Of a stretch of 13,819 bases of DNA, positions 13,448 to 13,819 are shown piece after piece. How positions within the stretch are numbered: the first letter of the stretch is position 1; each line of letters starts with the position of its first letter. Both the position numbers and the translations under genes were made by a program. Below the pieces are notes generated by a model. It made no database searches. It was not told the DNA's origin and was given only the letters and a program-made list of their open reading frames with translations. Source of the stretch: Bacteroidota bacterium (GTDB lineage Bacteria; Bacteroidota; Kryptoniia; Kryptoniales; JAKASW01); NCBI GenBank assembly GCA_021796055.1, contig JAJYOS010000063.1:1-13819 (forward strand), written 5' to 3'.

Positions 13448-13819
13448 ATGGAAATAAACAGACGAGACTTTGTAAAACTTCTGGGCGGATCGCTGATCGG
13501 CTTCGCGGTTGGCGGGGTCGGCGAGGCGCTGATAAAGATTCCCGGTGCGCTGGTCCCGATTCTCTACAAAGGCCCGCGCATCGAAACCTGGAAGATTACC
13601 ACCTGCGCGCGCTGTCCCGGCAAGTGCGGTCTTCGCATCCGGTTGATTGACAACATGCCGATCCAGGCCTTCGGGAATCCTCTGGCACCCGTCAACAACG
13701 GAGGAATTTGTCCCATTGGATTGACCTCCGTCGAGAGCCTGTATCATCCCGACCGTCTCGTTTCACCGATGAAGAAAGTCAACGGCAAGTTTCAGGATTT
13801 TTTTCATGAGATGTCGGTT
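13448..13819 (+). CDS. Tat-exported molybdopterin oxidoreductase, 5' part only
   Basis: 124 codons are present and the frame runs off the window. The leader MEINRRDFVKLLGG has a twin-arginine motif (R5, R6) followed by a hydrophobic stretch, so the folded protein is exported. C53, C56, C60 and C88 form the C-x2-C-x3-C-x27-C [4Fe-4S] motif of the DMSO-reductase superfamily, and GGICPIGLTSVESLYHPDRL is the usual continuation. Placed after an ActA/QrcA-like cytochrome, it is probably the large subunit of a quinone-linked respiratory complex. A retained cluster motif fits QrcB-type or catalytic proteins better than ActB. The final residues (from about D117, nt 13796 onward) deviate from the expected FxEISWDEA-type continuation and coincide with an inverted copy of upstream DNA, so they are probably artefactual. 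Confidence 0.85.
   Translation, partial: MEINRRDFVKLLGGSLIGFAVGGVGEALIKIPGALVPILYKGPRIETWKITTCARCPGKCGLRIRLIDNMPIQAFGNPLAPVNNGGICPIGLTSVESLYHPDRLVSPMKKVNGKFQDFFHEMSV
13792..13819. repeat. Inverted copy of 12726-12753 at the window end
   Basis: All 28 bases are the exact reverse complement of 12726-12753, which covers the leader and first codons of the pentahaem cytochrome gene. After one mismatch (13791 against 12754) four more bases match. It ends precisely at the last base of the window, which suggests a fold-back assembly or amplification chimera. Confidence 0.9.

Noticed and set aside
13266..13457. Plus-strand open frame between the pentahaem cytochrome and the molybdopterin gene
   Set aside because: It has no ribosome binding site, begins in AT-rich intergenic DNA, overlaps the well-supported start at 13448, and its product resembles nothing.

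Overview
The window reads as one bacterial chromosomal segment of moderate GC content. Shine-Dalgarno sites of the AGGAG type occur in front of several genes, and TTG and GTG starts are used. The NarL-type regulators, the sigma-54 two-component system and the multihaem cytochrome / molybdopterin-protein pair would fit an FCB-group bacterium (Bacteroidota, Ignavibacteria or relatives). This placement is an inference from gene content and is not certain. All genes I trust are on the + strand. I saw no tRNA, rRNA, transposase or CRISPR array.

Left part (1-5804): a loose region rich in decayed genes. It holds the tail of a four-helix-bundle-type protein (782-985), a DUF4325/STAS-like protein (1695-2075), a radical-SAM-protein remnant with an internal deletion (2086-2835), two tandem NarL/LuxR-type response regulators with an unusual receiver (2828-3523, 3695-4384), a truncated CsbD-like stress protein (4493-4717), a Dps-like protein that has lost most of its ferroxidase ligands (4894-5367), and two small uncharacterised ORFs (5372-5581, 5598-5804). 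Stretches 1-781 and 986-1694 have no gene I can defend. The interval 5805-6329 is AT-rich, with hairpins and two diverged copies of a dispersed-repeat-like element.

Middle (6330-10234): an intact sigma-54-dependent response regulator of the NtrC family is translationally coupled, by a TTGA overlap, to a membrane sensor kinase. The kinase has an extracytoplasmic Cache-like region, HAMP, a PAS domain with a four-cysteine cluster, and HisKA/HATPase domains.

Right part (10235-13819): a 19-bp palindrome and weak -24/-12-like matches precede a lone receiver protein (10435-10809). Then come a Cyc2-like outer-membrane porin-cytochrome (10869-12239), a periplasmic monohaem cytochrome c (12252-12671), a strong hairpin, a membrane-anchored pentahaem cytochrome of the ActA/QrcA type (12738-13247), and the start of a Tat-exported molybdopterin oxidoreductase with a [4Fe-4S] motif (13448 to the window edge). 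Read together, these could form a wire from the outer membrane through the periplasm to an inner-membrane quinone-reactive complex. That is what one would expect for uptake of electrons from an extracellular donor such as Fe(II), with the adjacent NtrC-type system as a plausible regulator. This is a hypothesis from gene content and order.

Caution: the last 28 bases are an exact reverse complement of 12726-12753 and break the expected protein sequence. The right end is probably a fold-back chimera, so the final codons should not be trusted.
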